A stretch of 5,011 nucleotides of DNA from JAWXCM01 sp034408745. Lineage in GTDB: Bacteria > Acidobacteriota > Terriglobia > Bryobacterales > Bryobacteraceae. Below the pieces are notes generated by a model that searched no databases, had not been told where the DNA came from, and worked only from the letters and a program-made list of their open reading frames with translations. The stretch's first letter is position 1, and each line of letters begins with the position of its first letter. The position numbers and the translations under genes are program-made. The stretch spans positions 1 through 5,011 of the forward strand of contig JAWXCM010000010.1 of assembly GCA_034408745.1 (NCBI GenBank). The letters are read 5' to 3'. Shown here one piece after another: positions 1 through 4,509 of this stretch.

Positions 1-1
1 C

Positions 2-577
2 ACCGAATGACACCCGGCCGCCGCCCATGAGTTGCATCAGCGCTGCCGCGATTCGCGACGTCACGATATCTTTGATCGCCGTCAGGATCGCGGTCTTGAA
101 GGCGTTGCCAATCGCTCCGAACACCGACTGAGATTTCGTGAGCATCGCATCGAAGACGCCGCCCGCCTGCTGTTTAAGCGAATCGTAGATCTGTCGGTTG
201 TGGTCGAGAACGATGCGGCCTTTTGCGATTTCGCTCTGTTTCGTCCGCTGCAAGTCGTCCGAGGCCGCGGCGTCCTTCACGCCCTTGATCTCCATCCCAT
301 ACGTCGCTTCGATGTCACGAACGTACCCCTTCACTTCATCGGACTGGAGATCCTTGCCGGCCAGCCAGGCCTTCAGCTTCCACTTGCTGATTTCGGCTTG
401 CTTCTCCAATTCGATTCTGCGGATCTGAATATCGAGCGCCTTACGGGCGTACTCCTGTTCGACTGCCAGCTTTCGGCCCTCGACAGCGAGTTTCTGTCCG
501 ATCGACTGGGCGTTCAGTGCTTCGATATCCAGCATGGCAGCATCGCGGGTTTGCTCCGCCCGCGGCGGAGACCGCTT
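2..577 (-). CDS. Middle/C-terminal part of tape measure protein in the second frame (partial)
   Basis: This open frame has no start codon of its own where homology-like sequence begins. It reads RAEQTRDAAMLDIEALNAQ, then a heptad-rich charged segment (for example KLAVEGRKLAVEQEYARKAL), then a helix-rich C-terminal portion with VFDAMLTKSQSVFGAIGNAF. Such coiled-coil and amphipathic helices are typical of the tape measure body. It is listed separately so that its reading frame (codons whose lowest coordinate is 2, 5, 8 and so on) is recorded. It continues beyond base 1. Confidence 0.6.
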
Positions 578-1004
578 TCAGCGTTGGCAGAATGTCTTTT
601 GCGGCAAAGTTGAATGCCAGCAGGCGGTTCGTACCGTTGAGCAGGTCTTTGAACTCAAACGGCGACTTCTCTGCGAAGCCCTGGAGTTCACGGAACAGCG
701 AGTCGGCCGCTTTGGCATCGCCAAGAAACGCCTGCAATCCAATTCGGCTTCGCTCGAAGTCAGCGGATGTCTTGACTGCCCAACTGGCGATTCCGGCGAG
801 AGAGATCCCTGCGAGCGCACTGAGTTGGTTGACGGCCTGTTTTGCGCTGGCTGTCACCGAGTCGATGGCCTTGCTGGCGCCGTTACCGCCTTTTATCGCC
901 ATTCGCTCGATATTCCCGAGGTTGCCGTTGAATTGAACAATCGCCTTGTTGGCGTCCTTCTCATCCACGGTGATCTTGAGAACCAGTTCATTGGTGTTTG
1001 CCAT
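441..1004 (-). CDS. N-terminal fragment of tape measure protein (187-codon ORF)
   Basis: This is the literal ORF that starts the tape measure gene: ATG at 1004-1002, stop TAA at 441-443. Residues 1-146 are authentic tape measure sequence with an Ala/Gly-rich hydrophobic stretch at about 63-77. Residues after about 147 (GGANPRCCHAGYRSTERP and onwards) are the wrong frame of the downstream half and do not look like protein. There is no clear Shine-Dalgarno site; the start context is TTTACCAATGG. If the break is a real mutation, the cell would make this 187-residue truncated product, which could not serve as a length ruler. Confidence 0.7.
   Translation of the reverse strand: MANTNELVLKITVDEKDANKAIVQFNGNLGNIERMAIKGGNGASKAIDSVTASAKQAVNQLSALAGISLAGIASWAVKTSADFERSRIGLQAFLGDAKAADSLFRELQGFAEKSPFEFKDLLNGTNRLLAFNFAAKDILPTLKAVSAAGGANPRCCHAGYRSTERPVDRTETRCRGPKAGSRTGVRP
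554..570. repeat. Perfect inverted repeat at the tape measure frame break
   Basis: CTCCGCC (554-560), a 3-base spacer CGC and GGCGGAG (564-570) form a perfect 7-bp stem. It lies inside the only interval, about 545-577, where the two tape measure frames can be joined. GC-rich hairpins of this type promote replication slippage and deletion, and also cause sequencing and assembly errors, so it is a likely cause or marker of the break. Confidence 0.75.
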
Positions 1005-1022
1005 TGGTAAACTCGGACTACG

Positions 1023-1124
1023 ATGTCTGAACGCGACGACGCCCTGTGGCAGTTCGCCTACTGCATATGGAAGGTGTTTCTGTGTGTGGTGTTTATCGTC
1101 CTGATGACCTGGCTCAGGATTTAG
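1023..1124 (+). CDS. Putative 33-residue single-pass membrane protein
   Basis: ATG at 1023 and TAG at 1122-1124 enclose 33 codons. The N-terminus is short and charged (MSERDDALW), followed by an uninterrupted hydrophobic helix VFLCVVFIVLMTWL and a final Arg-Ile. By hand count 26 of 33 third codon positions are G or C, against about 15 of 33 first positions, which is the coding pattern expected in GC-rich DNA and argues for this strand. It fills the gap between the tape measure start (1004) and the gpT-like stop (1121) and overlaps the latter by 4 bases, tail to tail. Against it: it runs opposite to the operon, no Shine-Dalgarno site precedes it, and I see no good promoter. No function can be assigned. 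Confidence 0.4.
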   Translation: MSERDDALWQFAYCIWKVFLCVVFIVLMTWLRI

Positions 1125-1555
1125 GAGAGTTGTCGCCCGGCTTGCGCTTCCTGTTCCTTCTCCCGGTCGTAGCGGTTTCGCTCTTCGTCCACGATCTGGA
1201 GTGCGCGCAGTTCGTCAGCGCCAATCTCATCGAGCGTGATGTGGACACCCGCCTGCAGGGCGAGTTTCAGGTCGATAGTGCGTTGCAGCAGATTGCCCGC
1301 CGGACTCGCGTCGCAGGTGTCGAGCACGGTGAGACGGCACCCACCGCAACGCAACCGTTTCCAGTGTTCGCTGCCGCAGCACGGACAGACTCCGGGGTCG
1401 TCGATATCGTCCGGCTGCCAGTCATGCCCGCAGTCGAGGCAGCCGATTTCGACAGCATTCCCGCACTCCATCTCACCGGGACAGAGATCGCCCCGGCGCA
1501 GAGACTGGTGGATAAGGAACCGAAGGGAGGGGCGTTCCGGCCACTCCCCTTCTAA
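1121..1555 (-). CDS. Tail assembly chaperone C-terminal extension (gpT-like), made by -1 frameshift
   Basis: This frame is open from base 1555 to the TAA at 1121-1123 and gives 144 residues, beginning LEGEWPERPSLRFLIHQSL. The first ATG is only at 1471, well inside what looks like continuous protein, and no ATG, GTG or TTG opens the upstream part near the end of the gpG-like gene. The simplest reading is that it is translated only as a fusion of about 350 residues with the gpG-like protein. It holds a zinc ribbon (C39-x2-C42-G and C57-x2-C60-G, residues counted from the slip), a third pair C70-x2-C73, and a charged C-terminal helix (GADELRALQIVDEERNRY) of the sort seen before tape measure genes. 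It ends about 117 bases before the tape measure start. In lambda the gpGT fusion binds the tape measure protein and brings in tail tube subunits. An alternative is an independent 116-residue protein from ATG 1471. Confidence 0.75.
   Translation of the reverse strand, partial: LEGEWPERPSLRFLIHQSLRRGDLCPGEMECGNAVEIGCLDCGHDWQPDDIDDPGVCPCCGSEHWKRLRCGGCRLTVLDTCDASPAGNLLQRTIDLKLALQAGVHITLDEIGADELRALQIVDEERNRYDREKEQEAQAGRQLS
1522..1552 (-). promoter_or_regulatory. Hairpin just downstream of the slippery site (frameshift stimulator)
   Basis: On the minus strand GAAGGGGAG (1552-1544) can pair with CTCCCTTC (1529-1522). That gives 8 base pairs with a single bulged G and a 14-base loop TGGCCGGAACGCCC. 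The stem starts 2 bases after the heptamer, or 5 bases after if the lower GAA/TTC pairs are open under the ribosome. A stable stem at this distance is what -1 frameshift signals usually carry. The G-rich arm can also pair with the CCCC in the loop, so a pseudoknot or alternative fold is possible. Confidence 0.6.
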
Positions 1556-2172
1556 AAATTTGCGGCCGAGTCCTCGGCGAAGCCGGCGTCGAGTGCGTCG
1601 ATCGCCGCCCGAATGGCAACAGCCTGGTGAATGACAGGGACCTTGCTGCCTTCATAGCCTTCGGTGTTCTGAACCAACTTGGTAAAGAGATTGCCCGCGG
1701 CGTTGAGGTTGACCGTCATCTCCTGTTTTTCAAACGGAAGATCCAGTACACGGGCGAAGAAGCGGCGGTATTCGAACACGTCTTTGGCACTCGGCACCCG
1801 GAGGACGACAGCCACCGTTCCGCCCGGAACCCGGAGAGCCACGCGGTAGCCTTCCGCGGCGGGCGTCACATCGTCAACCTCTACAAAGGCCAGCTCTTCC
1901 AGCAGGCGCGCGGCTTCGAACGCATCGAACTCCGCGCCGCCCTCGCTGGCGCGAATCTTCCGGAGCAGTTCTTCGTCGGCCCGTTCGCCGTGAGGAATCG
2001 TTGTCTCCGATACGCCGCGGCCAAGCTGTTTGATGATGACCTTCCGGCTGCGCTGCCGGCCCGTCCATTCCTCGTCACTCGGGAAGCGGACTTTCACCGC
2101 CTTGACCCCCTCGGCTGAACGGAGTTGCAGCTCAATGAGGCGCGCGGAATCGAAAATTGCCTGGTTTTGCAT
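1552..2172 (-). CDS. Phage tail assembly chaperone (gpG-like)
   Basis: The chosen start is ATG 2172-2170, giving 206 residues (MQNQAIFDSARLIELQL to FAEDSAANF) and a TAG at 1552-1554. An AAAAGGA Shine-Dalgarno-like run lies 3 bases upstream and overlaps the stop of the preceding gene. The frame is open further upstream to 2361, but that part overlaps another gene and is Pro/Arg/Trp-rich shadow sequence. A segment near residue 34 (VRFPSDEEWTGRQRSRKVII) followed by KQLGRG, and the acidic alpha/beta make-up, are what I associate with phage tail chaperones. The assignment rests mainly on context: it lies two frames upstream of the tape measure gene and ends in a slippery heptamer leading into a second open frame, the hallmark of the G/GT gene pair in long-tailed phages. 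The short form would be the main product. Confidence 0.75.
   Translation of the reverse strand: MQNQAIFDSARLIELQLRSAEGVKAVKVRFPSDEEWTGRQRSRKVIIKQLGRGVSETTIPHGERADEELLRKIRASEGGAEFDAFEAARLLEELAFVEVDDVTPAAEGYRVALRVPGGTVAVVLRVPSAKDVFEYRRFFARVLDLPFEKQEMTVNLNAAGNLFTKLVQNTEGYEGSKVPVIHQAVAIRAAIDALDAGFAEDSAANF
1555..1561 (-). promoter_or_regulatory. Programmed -1 ribosomal frameshift slippery site (A_AAT_TTT)
   Basis: Read on the minus strand the gpG-like gene ends GCA AAT TTT TAG. The bases 1561 to 1555 form AAATTTT, which fits the X_XXY_YYZ rule with the codon phase exactly right: AAT can re-pair as AAA and TTT as TTT. After slipping back one base the next codon is TTA (1555-1553) and the gpT-like frame follows without interruption. 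The zero-frame stop codon directly after the heptamer would add to the pause. Confidence 0.75.
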
Positions 2173-2180
2173 AAATCCTT

Positions 2181-2453
2181 TTAATTTACTCGCAAATGCC
2201 ATCGACGTTGGTCTTCCTGGCTGCCATACGAAGGGACATCCTGCGCATAGCGGAACTTGGCGTAGCAGGCCCGGAAGACGGCCCGGAAAACGCATTTGCA
2301 TGGCTTCACACTTTTGCTTCGGCGGCCCCGGCGCAGGCCAAGCCCGCCACAGTACCAGCATCCCGCCGCGGCGAGCCCAATGACATTGCTCCGGTTCCAG
2401 AGGGGATTTTCCGCTTCGGCGCGGTCGAAAGGGACAGCCAGGGCAGGAGTCAT
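2181..2453 (-). CDS. Small cysteine-rich protein with a half zinc-finger (CxxCGGxG...CxC)
   Basis: It has 90 residues from ATG 2453, only 3 bases after the stop of the sigma-like gene, and ends 8 bases before the chaperone start, so it is clearly part of the same transcript. The core is C32-x2-C35-G-G-x-G, an Arg/Lys-rich loop, then C52-x-C54 and the segment VFRAVFRACYAKFR. This resembles one half of a DnaJ-type zinc finger (CxxCxGxG repeats), with the second pair spaced as CxC instead of CxxC. It may bind one zinc ion and act in protein or nucleic-acid binding. I do not know a named family. The codon context and tight packing make it a credible gene; the function is open. Confidence 0.65.
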   Translation of the reverse strand: MTPALAVPFDRAEAENPLWNRSNVIGLAAAGCWYCGGLGLRRGRRSKSVKPCKCVFRAVFRACYAKFRYAQDVPSYGSQEDQRRWHLRVN

Positions 2454-2456
2454 TGG

Positions 2457-2765
2457 TTAAAGAAGTTGCGAGAGTGAATTGATGCCCTGTTTGAGCAGAG
2501 CGGAGCGCATCGCGCGAAGGATGCGGGCATGCATGGCGTGAACCGCGGATTCGACCACGCCGAAGTGTTGCGCGATCTCCAGAAAGGTGAGCCCTTCGTC
2601 GTAGCGCATCCGGATTAGCTGGACGTGCTTCGCGGCGAGGCCGGCACAGCAGCCCTCCAGCACGCGGCGCCGTTCGGTTTCGAGGAGCTGGAACTCGGGT
2701 GAGTCCTGTTCCGGAGCGATGAACGAGGAGAGGTCCTCTGCTGTCAGGCAGCTTTCTTCAGGCAT
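2457..2765 (-). CDS. Sigma-70 region-4-like helix-turn-helix protein
   Basis: This 102-residue protein has one recognisable domain. Residues about 41-92 match region 4 of sigma-70 family factors: the lead helix (LAAKHVQLIRMRYDEGLT), the turn at FLEIAQHFGV, and a recognition helix ESAVHAMHARILRAMRSALL. Region 4 reads the -35 promoter element and contacts the RNA polymerase beta flap. Region 2 (core binding and -10 melting) is absent and cannot fit in the acidic N-terminal 40 residues, so it is not a complete sigma factor. More likely roles are a phage transcription regulator, an anti-sigma-like decoy, or a sigma-fold terminase/packaging accessory. It overlaps the previous gene by 22 bases, has no Shine-Dalgarno site, and its start context is GACCAATGCC, so its translation is probably coupled. 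Confidence 0.7.
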   Translation of the reverse strand: MPEESCLTAEDLSSFIAPEQDSPEFQLLETERRRVLEGCCAGLAAKHVQLIRMRYDEGLTFLEIAQHFGVVESAVHAMHARILRAMRSALLKQGINSLSQLL

Positions 2766-3076
2766 TGGTCATGAACGGCCGTGAACATGTCACGGCAGGA
2801 TTCCGGAATTTCGACAAGCGTCCAGCAGCCCACCGGGTTCTGCCGTGTCTCGCGGCGGTGGGAATACTGCGTGCCGGTCCTGATGCGTGAGGCAAGGGCG
2901 GCAGGATGCTGGCCCTTGAATCGAAGCGCATGGATGCGCCTTTTGGTGCCCAGCAGCTCGCATTCACCCTCACGTTTGAGCTGCCGCGCTTCTTCTTCCG
3001 TGGCCCAGAACAGGTGCTTACCCGAGCTGTCGAGCACGGCAATTTTGCGGAGACACACTTCTGCTGTGCTGGTCAT
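2744..3076 (-). CDS. Hypothetical phage-associated protein, 110 residues
   Basis: It runs from ATG 3076 to TGA 2744-2746. It is basic and mostly polar, with no signal peptide or membrane segment. A first segment (KIAVLDSSGKHLFWATEEEA) looks like a beta-hairpin with a helix. A middle segment is ECELLGTKRRIHALRF. A third has TQYSHRRETRQNPVGCWTLV. I have an impression of similar small proteins in prophage-like regions but cannot name a family. It is the first gene after the structured 172-base gap, so it may open a transcript that includes the sigma-like, CxxC and tail chaperone genes. There is no Shine-Dalgarno site ahead of the ATG (context CCTTCATGACC). An alternative start was not obvious. 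Confidence 0.6.
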   Translation of the reverse strand: MTSTAEVCLRKIAVLDSSGKHLFWATEEEARQLKREGECELLGTKRRIHALRFKGQHPAALASRIRTGTQYSHRRETRQNPVGCWTLVEIPESCRDMFTAVHDQCLKKAA

Positions 3077-3125
3077 GAAGGAACACTTCGGGCAAGGATG
3101 GGTAACCGGGAGTTGGAGGGTTTAC

Positions 3126-3145
3126 CGTCGGCCTTCTAACCGACG
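3126..3145. repeat. Inverted repeat, 6-bp perfect stem, 8-base loop
   Basis: CGTCGG (3126-3131) and CCGACG (3140-3145) enclose CCTTCTAA. The outer arms CCGGGA (3106-3111) and TCCCGG (3154-3159) could form a second stem around it, giving a nested structure of about 54 bases. Confidence 0.6.
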
Positions 3146-3166
3146 AAGCGCTTTCCCGGACCGCGC

Positions 3167-3185
3167 CGCTCAGGGGTACTGAGCG
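3167..3185. repeat. Inverted repeat, 7-bp perfect stem, 5-base loop
   Basis: CGCTCAG (3167-3173) and CTGAGCG (3179-3185) enclose GGGTA. No T-run follows on either strand, so it is more likely an RNA structure or a protein-binding site than a terminator. Confidence 0.6.
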
Positions 3186-3204
3186 AAGATTCTAGTCGAG
3201 TGTA

Positions 3205-3238
3205 CTGTCCGGATCGGAAAAACTTCACATCCTGACAG
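3205..3238. repeat. Inverted repeat, 10-base arms with one mismatch
   Basis: CTGTCCGGAT (3205-3214) and ATCCTGACAG (3229-3238) pair except for one position (C3210 opposite T3233), with a 14-base loop holding an A5 run (T5 on the minus strand). It lies 11 bases past the methyltransferase stop in the direction of transcription. It could slow or stabilise the 3' end of that message, or be an operator. Confidence 0.55.
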
Positions 3239-3248
3239 CAGAATTCTT

Positions 3249-4016
3249 CTATGCCGCTATCGCCTCCCGCAGTTCGGCCACGTTGCCGGATTCAATGCGG
3301 CGGGCCGCAATTTCGCAGTATGCTTCTTCCGCTTCAATGCCGATCGCGCACCGTCCGGTCTGGACAGCCGCGACCAGCGTTGTGCCGGATCCGGCAAACG
3401 GGTCGAGAACCGTGCCGCCTTCCGGAACGCACTGGAGAAGGTGTTTCATCACCGGCGTCGGCTTGCCGGTCATGTGAAACTTGTCGGATTGCCGGATGCC
3501 CGCGCGGATCGCGCCAGCCCACGGACCACGGCCCGGCGCCTGAGCGGCCGGTCCATTGGTGCCCCACACCACGTATTCGCACTGATGCCGGAAGTAGCCG
3601 GTATGTGGAGCGCGAGCAGCTTCGGTCTTATCCCATGGCACGATGCCGCGCCACAGGAAGCCGCCCCATTGAAATGCGTCGGTAGCCAGAGGGAGTTGAC
3701 GCCAGTCGCAGAACATCAGCGCATAGCCAGCCGGCTTCACGATGCGCCGGCATTCGCTCAACCAGATGGAACACCAGGTCGACCAGGAGCGCCCGTCGCG
3801 GTTGTCTCCGGAAAATGACGGTCGCACAACCCTGGTCCCATGCTGGACGTACTTTGCTGCTGGTTGTGCGGTCCGGTCGGAGCGGAACATGCCGCCGGAA
3901 GAATAGGGAGGGTCGGTGATGAGTGCATCGGCGGCTGCGTTCGGCAGTGTATCCAGGATGCGGAGGCAATCGCCAAGATAAAGAGTGACGCCGTTTCCCG
4001 TGAAGTAAGGCTTCAT
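3249..4016 (-). CDS. Orphan DNA methyltransferase, beta class (N6-adenine or N4-cytosine type)
   Basis: This 255-residue enzyme would transfer a methyl group from S-adenosylmethionine to an exocyclic amino group in DNA. The catalytic motif IV is D35-P-P-Y38 in the context ALITDPPYSSGG. The AdoMet-binding motif I is D205-P-F-A-G-S-G-T-T close to the C-terminus, followed by AIGIEAEEAYCEIAARRI. Catalytic motif before AdoMet motif marks the beta class; DPPY favours N6-adenine but does not prove it. The region between, with the target-recognition part, includes VMFCDWRQLPL-like sequence (ALMFCDWRQLPLATDAFQWG) and HTGYFRHQCEYVVWG. The length is complete for small phage enzymes. No restriction endonuclease is nearby, so it is probably an orphan that protects phage DNA or affects regulation. 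Its ATG overlaps the upstream stop as ATGA (4016-4013), so translation is coupled. The recognition sequence cannot be read from the protein. Confidence 0.92.
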   Translation of the reverse strand: MKPYFTGNGVTLYLGDCLRILDTLPNAAADALITDPPYSSGGMFRSDRTAQPAAKYVQHGTRVVRPSFSGDNRDGRSWSTWCSIWLSECRRIVKPAGYALMFCDWRQLPLATDAFQWGGFLWRGIVPWDKTEAARAPHTGYFRHQCEYVVWGTNGPAAQAPGRGPWAGAIRAGIRQSDKFHMTGKPTPVMKHLLQCVPEGGTVLDPFAGSGTTLVAAVQTGRCAIGIEAEEAYCEIAARRIESGNVAELREAIAA

Positions 4017-4426
4017 GCTGCTTTCGACTTCTTCACAGCGGAGGCTTTGGCAACCGCTTTGACCGTGCGGTTGCCGGAGTGTTCAGCGAGGAGAAAGGCA
4101 GGGTGCAAGGACGAGGCGACGTGCTGGTCAATGGCAGCGAGGGGGAAACGGCAGAACTGGAGGAACTTGCTCTTGCCAATGGTGGCCCAGAGCTTGTCGA
4201 TGTCGAACACCTTGCGCTCGATCGCCTTCGGCGAGAGATGCACGGTGTAGTGAGCGCCTTCGAGCGCCAGCGGCTGGTCGGCAGGGTGACTATCGCCCAG
4301 CGACGACAATGCTTTCTTCACCGCTGCAGCGCGGTCGGCGACTGGCTTGAACTCCGCGAGGCGTCGTTCGAGTTCACCGTATTCGTCGATCAGGGCGCGA
4401 TGTGCTTTCGTCAGTACCACGCCCAT
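4013..4426 (-). CDS. Hypothetical phage protein upstream of the methyltransferase
   Basis: ATG 4426 gives 137 residues ending at TGA 4013-4015. The frame is open to a TTG at 4477 (154 residues, MHGEQQPTDRPGKDGRF extra). I prefer the ATG because the extension is polar and lacks protein-like character, but neither start has a Shine-Dalgarno site. The N-terminal third is helical and charged (HRALIDEYGELERRLAEFKP). The middle has LEGAHYTVHLSPKAIERKVF, then DIDKLWATIGKSKFLQFCRF, and the tail is Lys/Ala-rich (VAKASAVKKSKAA), which could bind nucleic acid. There is no membrane segment. I do not recognise the family with confidence. Its 4-base overlap with the methyltransferase gene means the two are made together. 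Confidence 0.6.
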   Translation of the reverse strand: MGVVLTKAHRALIDEYGELERRLAEFKPVADRAAAVKKALSSLGDSHPADQPLALEGAHYTVHLSPKAIERKVFDIDKLWATIGKSKFLQFCRFPLAAIDQHVASSLHPAFLLAEHSGNRTVKAVAKASAVKKSKAA

Positions 4427-4502
4427 GAATCGCCCGTCTTTGCCGGGGCGGTCAGTCGGTTGCTGTTCACCATGCAACGCGTGGTCGCGTTTAGTATCAC
4501 GA

Positions 4503-4508
4503 TATGAT
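4503..4508 (+). promoter_or_regulatory. -10 element of the hicAB promoter
   Basis: TATGAT differs from TATAAT at one base. Transcription would start near 4514-4516, leaving only about 5 bases before the hicA ATG at 4520, so hicA mRNA is predicted to be leaderless or nearly so; no Shine-Dalgarno site lies ahead of it. The -35 region (around 4480-4486) matches the consensus poorly, which would suit a weak, repressible promoter. Confidence 0.5.
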
Positions 4509-4509
4509 A
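4504..4509 (-). promoter_or_regulatory. Divergent -10 element for the minus-strand genes
   Basis: On the minus strand these bases read TATCAT, one mismatch from TATAAT. A start near 4497 would serve the unknown gene and methyltransferase gene that begin at 4426-4477. It shares the same palindrome as the hicAB promoter, so one repressor could control both directions. The -35 was not convincingly identified. Confidence 0.35.

Larger units (their letters stand above)
1..1004 (-). pseudogene. Phage tail tape measure protein, frame-disrupted and running off the left edge
   Basis: The tape measure protein sets tail length in long-tailed phages and lines the tail tube before DNA ejection. The N-terminal part starts at ATG 1004 and reads in one frame to about residue 146. 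Its segment at residues 78-145 (VKTSADFERSRIGLQAFLGD, then FAEKSPFEFKDLL and LPTLKAV) matches what I know of the tape-measure N-terminal domain. From about 577 leftwards a different frame is open to the edge: 192 codons from 577 to 2, bounded upstream by a TGA at 578-580. That part is a long Lys/Glu/Gln-rich coiled coil followed by a hydrophobic stretch ending IAAALMQLMGGGRVSFG. Both halves look like real tape measure. The usual domain continuation after LPTLKAV is not present, so an internal deletion is likely as well as a frame change. The gene sits directly downstream of the chaperone pair, as expected. A sequencing or assembly error cannot be excluded. Confidence 0.8.
3077..3248. other. 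Non-coding gap with three perfect or near-perfect hairpins
   Basis: No credible coding frame was found in these 172 bases. On the minus strand they would be the leader of the 110-residue gene and the downstream flank of the methyltransferase gene. They hold inverted repeats at 3126-3145, 3167-3185 and 3205-3238, and an outer pair CCGGGA (3106-3111) with TCCCGG (3154-3159) that encloses the first hairpin. No hairpin is followed by a T tract on either strand, so none is an ordinary intrinsic terminator. No convincing -35/-10 pair was recognised on the minus strand. Confidence 0.5.

Noticed and set aside
545..577. Programmed frameshift in the tape measure gene
   Set aside because: No slippery heptamer is present, the shift needed is +1 or -2, and part of the conserved domain seems to be missing, so damage or an assembly error is more likely.
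32..1010. Plus-strand ORFs across 32-613, 517-936 and 534-1010
   Set aside because: They lie opposite the tape measure frames, which have recognisable protein sequence. Long antisense frames are expected in GC-rich DNA.
1046..1555. 169-codon plus-strand ORF
   Set aside because: It is the antisense of the gpT-like extension, whose cysteine pattern and frameshift linkage are convincing; the plus frame shows no motif.
1473..1655. 60-codon minus-strand ORF bridging the chaperone stop
   Set aside because: It is rich in Ser, Pro and Arg and overlaps two better-supported frames. Its GTG at 1544 would give only about 23 residues.
2173..2361. Longer start (2361) for the chaperone gene
   Set aside because: The added 63 residues overlap the CxxC gene and read as Pro/Arg/Trp-rich shadow; ATG 2172 has an AAAAGGA site ahead of it.
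1627..2477. Plus-strand ORFs opposite the chaperone and CxxC genes (1627-2118, 2030-2383, 2196-2477)
   Set aside because: They are shadows of the minus-strand genes, with Arg/Pro-rich low-information protein and no ribosome binding site.
3120..3150. tRNA-Arg(TCT)-like anticodon arm (GTCGG CCTTCTAA CCGAC)
   Set aside because: The loop has 8 bases, and there is no D-arm, no TTCGA T-loop and no matching acceptor stem around it. The resemblance is to one arm only.
3205..3238. Intrinsic terminator of the methyltransferase gene
   Set aside because: The only T-run on the minus strand lies in the loop, not after the stem.
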